Assembly: GCA_945882005.1 (NCBI GenBank)
Contig: CAMCWG010000216.1
Location: 1-5,039 of the forward strand
DNA length: 5,039 nt
Source of the DNA: Bordetella parapertussis
GTDB lineage: Bacteria; Pseudomonadota; Gammaproteobacteria; Burkholderiales; Burkholderiaceae_B
Reading direction: 5' to 3'
In this document: positions 1 through 5,039 of the stretch, in pieces
Position numbering within the stretch: the stretch's first letter is position 1
How the letters are laid out: every line of letters starts with the position of its first letter
Program-made: the position numbers and the translations under genes
Notes under the pieces: model-generated
Database searches by the model: none
The model's input: only the letters and a program-made list of their open reading frames with translations
What the model was told of the DNA's origin: nothing

Positions 1-1138
<1,138 letters not shown>

Positions 1139-1141
1139 CTA
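1139..1141 (-). other. guaB: In-frame TAG stop codon in guaB
   Basis: In the frame downstream of the one-base deletion, the protein reads VKRH, stop, FGIVIDP. Relatives have a Glu at this point (VKRFESG or KKHESG), so a GAG to TAG change of one base is the simplest explanation. This lesion is separate from the frameshift about 60 bases upstream and would stop translation even if the frameshift were a read error. Confidence 0.88.
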
Positions 1142-1188
1142 GTGTCGTTTGACGCGTGCAACTTCCTTAGCCTGCTGATCAGCCGTTA

Positions 1189-1431
<243 letters not shown>

Positions 1432-1448
1432 TTATACGATAGCGCGGG

Positions 1449-4400
1449 TTACCCTAAATGGGCTCTCGCGTTCTGGAAGAACCGCATCCAGGGTGTGTAA
1501 GGGCCAGAGGAATCCTTGTCGCCCCATGACCTTGGCGACCAAGACAGCATCACATTTCTGGTAACGCGCTCTGGGTGCGGCATCATCACCGTAAACCGGC
1601 CGTCGGCTGTCGTCACTGCCGTCAAGCCCTCGGGGCTTCCATTTGGATTAAATGGGTAGCGCTCGGTTGCAGCACCGTAATGATCGACAAACCGCGCGGC
1701 TGTCAGCACACTCTTTGCATCGCCCTGTCTGGAAAAATTAGCGAATCCTTCACCGTGCGCAACAGCGACCGGAATACGCGCCCCTGCCATGCCCTTGAAG
1801 AACAGCGAAGGACTCTCAACGACTTCAACTAATGAGACGCGCGCTTCGTACTTCTCCGACTGATTACGCGTAAAGCGTGGCCAATATTCAGCGCCCGGAA
1901 TCATCGGCGCTAAGGCGGCCATCATTTGGCAACCGTTACACACACCCAGCGCGAAGGTATCTTTACGAGCGAAATAGGCAGCGAATTGATCTGCCAGCTG
2001 GTTATTAAACAGAATGCTCCGGGCCCATCCTTCGCCGGCACCGAGCACATCCCCATAGCTAAATCCCCCAACGGCCACGAGTCCTTGAACGTCTTTTAAG
2101 TCGACAACCCCGGACTGCAAATCTGTCATGTGGACGTCCCAAGCCTCAAACCCTGAGCGATCAAAAGCCCAAGCCATTTCGATCTGGCTATTGCAGCCCT
2201 GCTCCCGCAAAATCGCAATACGCGGGCGGGTTGTCAGACTAAGGAATGGTGCAGCGATGTTTTCTTGCGGGTCAAACGCGACTAAACCAGACAAGCCTGG
2301 ATCCTTAGCATCCAACCAAAGATCGTATTCAGCCTGCGCACATGCTGGGTTATCACGACGCGACGCTATGCGATAACTGACGTCACTCCATATTCTGCCG
2401 AGTTCTGCCCGCGGCTTATCCCAAATCATTTTGCCGTCGCGGAATATTTCGACGGCATCGTTTCCATTAAGTGAGCCGATAACATGCGAATGTGCCGAAA
2501 GCCCCGCACCTCGCAACACCTGCATGACAGCGTCTCGTTCGGCTGCAGGCACTTGAAGCACACCGCCTATCTCTTCGCTAAACAATGCCTTGAGTGTCAA
2601 CTCATCACGTTGTACTGCAACCTGTTCAGGACGTATCTTGTAGTCGCCCCAATCTGCTGCATTGGAATCGATCGTCAACATGTCCAGATTGATGGATACG
2701 CCCGTATGACCGGCAAACGCCATTTCACAAATCGTTGTCAGCAAACCACCGTCTGAGCGGTCGTGATAGGCCAGCAATATGCCGCTATGCGCGAGTGCGC
2801 GTACCGTCACAAACATCGTGCGCAGGGCCTGCGGATCATCAACGTCGGGCACAGCTTGGCCGACTTGATTGAAAGCTTGCGCCAAAATAGACGCGCCCAT
2901 ACGATGCTGACCACGTCCCAGATCGATTAAGATCAGACTAGTCGGCCCAACATCGGTGCGCAATGCAGGTGTCAGTGATTGACGCACATCTGTAACAGGT
3001 GCGAAGGCCGTCACAATCAATGACACTGGAGCAATCACCCGACGAGCCTCAGCGCCCTCGGTCCAGGCGGTTTGCATAGACAGGGAATCTTTACCAACAG
3101 GAATGGAAAGCCCAACCTCTTGACACAGTGCGCTTACAGCGGCCACGGTGTCATACAGTGCCGCGTCTTGGCCAGGTGCGCCGCATGCTGCCATCCAGTT
3201 CGCCGACAGCTTGATGTCTTCAATCTGCGCGACGTCAGCAGCCGCTAAATTAGTGAGCGCTTCTGCGACCGCCATCCTGCCAGACGCAGGCGCATTAATG
3301 ATTGCAACGGGCGTGCGCTCGCCCATCGCCATCGCCTCTCCACGCACATTGTCATGATCGGCTAAGGTCACGGCGCAATCCGCAACTGGTATCTGCCAAG
3401 GTCCAACCATTTGGTCTCGGCTAGATAAGCCTCCAACCGTCCGATCACCAATCGTAATCAAGAACGACTTATCTGCCACAGTCGGATGCTGCAACACACG
3501 CATGACAGCATCGTCAAGAGGAATAACCGTTAAGTCAAGGGGGGCGGTATCAGGAGCAATACGCTCGACAACACGGGTCATGCGTGGGGGCTTGCCTAGA
3601 ATGACGTCGATCGGAACATCGACAGGTCTAGTACCTTCTTGCGCTGCAATGGGATCAAGCCCAGGCAAACCCTCGCCGATCACCACCTTTAATTGCCGTT
3701 CTTCGGTAGCTACGCCGACGATTGCGAAAGGACAACGCTCTCTCTGCGCAATTTGTTCAAACCGGGCTAAATCATCCGGCATCACAGATAAGACGTAACG
3801 CTCCTGAGACTCATTGCTCCAGATCTCAGCGGCAGACATTCCCGTTTCTTCGAGCGGCACACGCTTTAAGTCAAAGGTGGCGCCCCGGCCTGCGTCATTT
3901 ACTAGTTCAGGAAACGCGTTGGACAATCCGCCCGCGCCTACATCGTGAATCGCAACAATCGGGTTGTTCGCGCCTTGTTGCCAGCAACGATCAATGACTT
4001 CTTGGCAACGACGCTCGATTTCAGGGTTGCCACGTTGAACAGAATCAAAATCCAGTGCGGCTGTGTTGGTGCCTACAGACATGCTTGATGCAGCGCTGCC
4101 ACCCATACCAATGCGTAGACCCGGTCCGCCTAGTTGAATCAACAAAGCACCAGGTTGGATGACGTTTTTCTTGGTGCAACCCTCATCGATACTGCCAAGT
4201 CCACCCGCAATCATGATGGGCTTGTGGTAGCCCCAGCGCGTGGCACCGGCGGACTGCTCAAATGAGCGGAAATAGCCCAACAAGTTCGGACGGCCGAACT
4301 CGTTATTAAAAGCAGCAGCGCCCAAAGGACCATCGATCATGATTGACAGCGGGCTGGCGATCCTGTCTGGAGAGCCATGATGATCCGATTCCCAAGCGCG

Positions 4401-5039
4401 CGGAGCGTCATCAAAACGCAAATGCGAAACGGTAAAGCCAGCTAAACCAGCCTTTGGTTTCGATCCACGACCGGTCGCACCTTCATCACGTATCTCTCCG
4501 CCCGATCCAGTCGATGCACCCTCGAACGGCGCGATGGCGGTCGGGTGATTGTGCGTCTCAACCTTCATCACGGTATGCACAAGATGCGAACGGCTTGCAT
4601 AGGTCGGAGCAACCCCAGGAGCTGGCAAGCGCGCTTCAAAGCGCTGCGCTTGACCACCAACCATAATTGCGGCGTTATCCGAATATGCGACCACCGTACC
4701 CAGAGGCTGTGCTGCGTGTGTTTCGCGAATCATTCCGAACAGCGTTTTATCTGTAGGTTTGCCGTCAATCACCCACTGCGCATTAAAAATTTTGTGCCGG
4801 CAATGTTCGCTGTTTGCCTGTGCAAACATCATCAGCTCAACGTCCGTTGGATCACGTCCGAGCTCAGTGAAAGACGATGCCAAGTAGTCAATTTCGTCAT
4901 CGGACAATGCAAGTCCGAGTGTTTGGTTCGCCTCGGTAAGCGCCTTGCGGCCGGCTGCGGTGACTGGGACGGTGCGTATCGCTTTACCGGGCAGTGATTC
5001 AAACAAAGACTTCGGATCAAAGCGAACATCAACAACCGA
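1449..5039 (-). CDS. purL: Phosphoribosylformylglycinamidine synthase (FGAM synthase), large single-chain type, 5' end outside the window
   Basis: This enzyme converts FGAR, glutamine and ATP to FGAM in cytosolic de novo purine synthesis. The frame is open from the window edge to a TAA at 1451-1449, giving 1196 visible codons. The E. coli enzyme has about 1295 residues, and the first visible part aligns near its residue 160, so roughly 150 N-terminal residues lie outside. A TTG at 5006 is only an internal codon. Seen in order, in visible-residue numbers: [16 protein letters not shown] (~72-87), the ATP/FGAR-site ETHNHP with its conserved His (~163), [12 protein letters not shown] (~181), FNNEFGRP (~244), [11 protein letters not shown] (~365), RDQMVGPWQ (~541), [10 protein letters not shown] in the second synthetase half, and a C-terminal class I glutamine amidotransferase domain from ~939. 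That domain has the nucleophile Cys in GVCNGCQMM (codon 1940-1938) and the His/Glu pair in PHPER (~1155/1157). All key residues visible are present, with no frameshift. It lies 44 bp upstream of guaB in the same direction, probably co-transcribed. Confidence 0.97.
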   Translation of the reverse strand, partial: SVVDVRFDPKSLFESLPGKAIRTVPVTAAGRKALTEANQTLGLALSDDEIDYLASSFTELGRDPTDVELMMFAQANSEHCRHKIFNAQWVIDGKPTDKTLFGMIRETHAAQPLGTVVAYSDNAAIMVGGQAQRFEARLPAPGVAPTYASRSHLVHTVMKVETHNHPTAIAPFEGASTGSGGEIRDEGATGRGSKPKAGLAGFTVSHLRFDDAPRAWESDHHGSPDRIASPLSIMIDGPLGAAAFNNEFGRPNLLGYFRSFEQSAGATRWGYHKPIMIAGGLGSIDEGCTKKNVIQPGALLIQLGGPGLRIGMGGSAASSMSVGTNTAALDFDSVQRGNPEIERRCQEVIDRCWQQGANNPIVAIHDVGAGGLSNAFPELVNDAGRGATFDLKRVPLEETGMSAAEIWSNESQERYVLSVMPDDLARFEQIAQRERCPFAIVGVATEERQLKVVIGEGLPGLDPIAAQEGTRPVDVPIDVILGKPPRMTRVVERIAPDTAPLDLTVIPLDDAVMRVLQHPTVADKSFLITIGDRTVGGLSSRDQMVGPWQIPVADCAVTLADHDNVRGEAMAMGERTPVAIINAPASGRMAVAEALTNLAAADVAQIEDIKLSANWMAACGAPGQDAALYDTVAAVSALCQEVGLSIPVGKDSLSMQTAWTEGAEARRVIAPVSLIVTAFAPVTDVRQSLTPALRTDVGPTSLILIDLGRGQHRMGASILAQAFNQVGQAVPDVDDPQALRTMFVTVRALAHSGILLAYHDRSDGGLLTTICEMAFAGHTGVSINLDMLTIDSNAADWGDYKIRPEQVAVQRDELTLKALFSEEIGGVLQVPAAERDAVMQVLRGAGLSAHSHVIGSLNGNDAVEIFRDGKMIWDKPRAELGRIWSDVSYRIASRRDNPACAQAEYDLWLDAKDPGLSGLVAFDPQENIAAPFLSLTTRPRIAILREQGCNSQIEMAWAFDRSGFEAWDVHMTDLQSGVVDLKDVQGLVAVGGFSYGDVLGAGEGWARSILFNNQLADQFAAYFARKDTFALGVCNGCQMMAALAPMIPGAEYWPRFTRNQSEKYEARVSLVEVVESPSLFFKGMAGARIPVAVAHGEGFANFSRQGDAKSVLTAARFVDHYGAATERYPFNPNGSPEGLTAVTTADGRFTVMMPHPERVTRNVMLSWSPRSWGDKDSSGPYTPWMRFFQNARAHLG

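Noticed and set aside
1139..1141. The guaB TAG as a recoded or read-through codon
   Set aside because: A frameshift lies just upstream and the gene has also lost its 3' end, so plain gene decay is simpler.
1446..1454. Short inverted repeat GGGT-A-ACCC around the purL stop codon
   Set aside because: A four-base stem with a one-base loop is too short for a terminator or operator and is expected by chance.
4832..5035. Minus-strand 67-codon open frame overlapping the start of the visible purL
   Set aside because: It overlaps the well-supported purL frame and looks like an out-of-frame reading of the same DNA.

Overview
The window holds the purine biosynthesis cluster purL – guaB – guaA, all on the minus strand, so it reads from high to low coordinates. 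The protein sequences look betaproteobacterial, probably Burkholderiales. The GuaB N-terminus ([19 protein letters not shown]) and the GuaA segment [13 protein letters not shown], with SGSH where enterobacteria have SGGP, are of that type. GC content is about 50-55 % by eye (three 60-base lines counted by hand gave 43-58 %). I cannot name a genus.

Layout on the minus strand. (1) 5039-1449: purL, open throughout, with its 5' end outside the window (roughly 150 N-terminal residues missing, judged from the E. coli protein). It keeps its synthetase and glutamine amidotransferase motifs. (2) 1448-1405: a 44-bp gap with a good ribosome binding site for guaB and no visible terminator. (3) 1404-386: guaB, a clear pseudogene. 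It has a one-base deletion near 1202-1206, an in-frame TAG at 1141-1139, and loss of about 145 C-terminal codons. (4) About 388-379: a deletion junction that joins guaB directly to the inside of guaA. (5) 384-1: guaA without its first ~50 codons, otherwise open to the window edge, in a different frame from guaB. No stretch over 300 bases lacks a gene or gene remnant, and I saw no convincing gene on the plus strand.

Biological reading. PurL acts in the common pathway to IMP. GuaB (IMP to XMP) and GuaA (XMP to GMP) form the guanine branch. Here the IMP-forming step is intact while both guanine-branch genes are damaged. This fits a bacterium with a decaying genome that obtains guanine from a host or by salvage, or one with intact guaB and guaA copies elsewhere. 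Three separate lesions in about 1 kb of guaB against none in 3.6 kb of purL argue against random sequencing error. I see no previously undescribed system; the notable content is this gene decay and the guaB/guaA deletion fusion.
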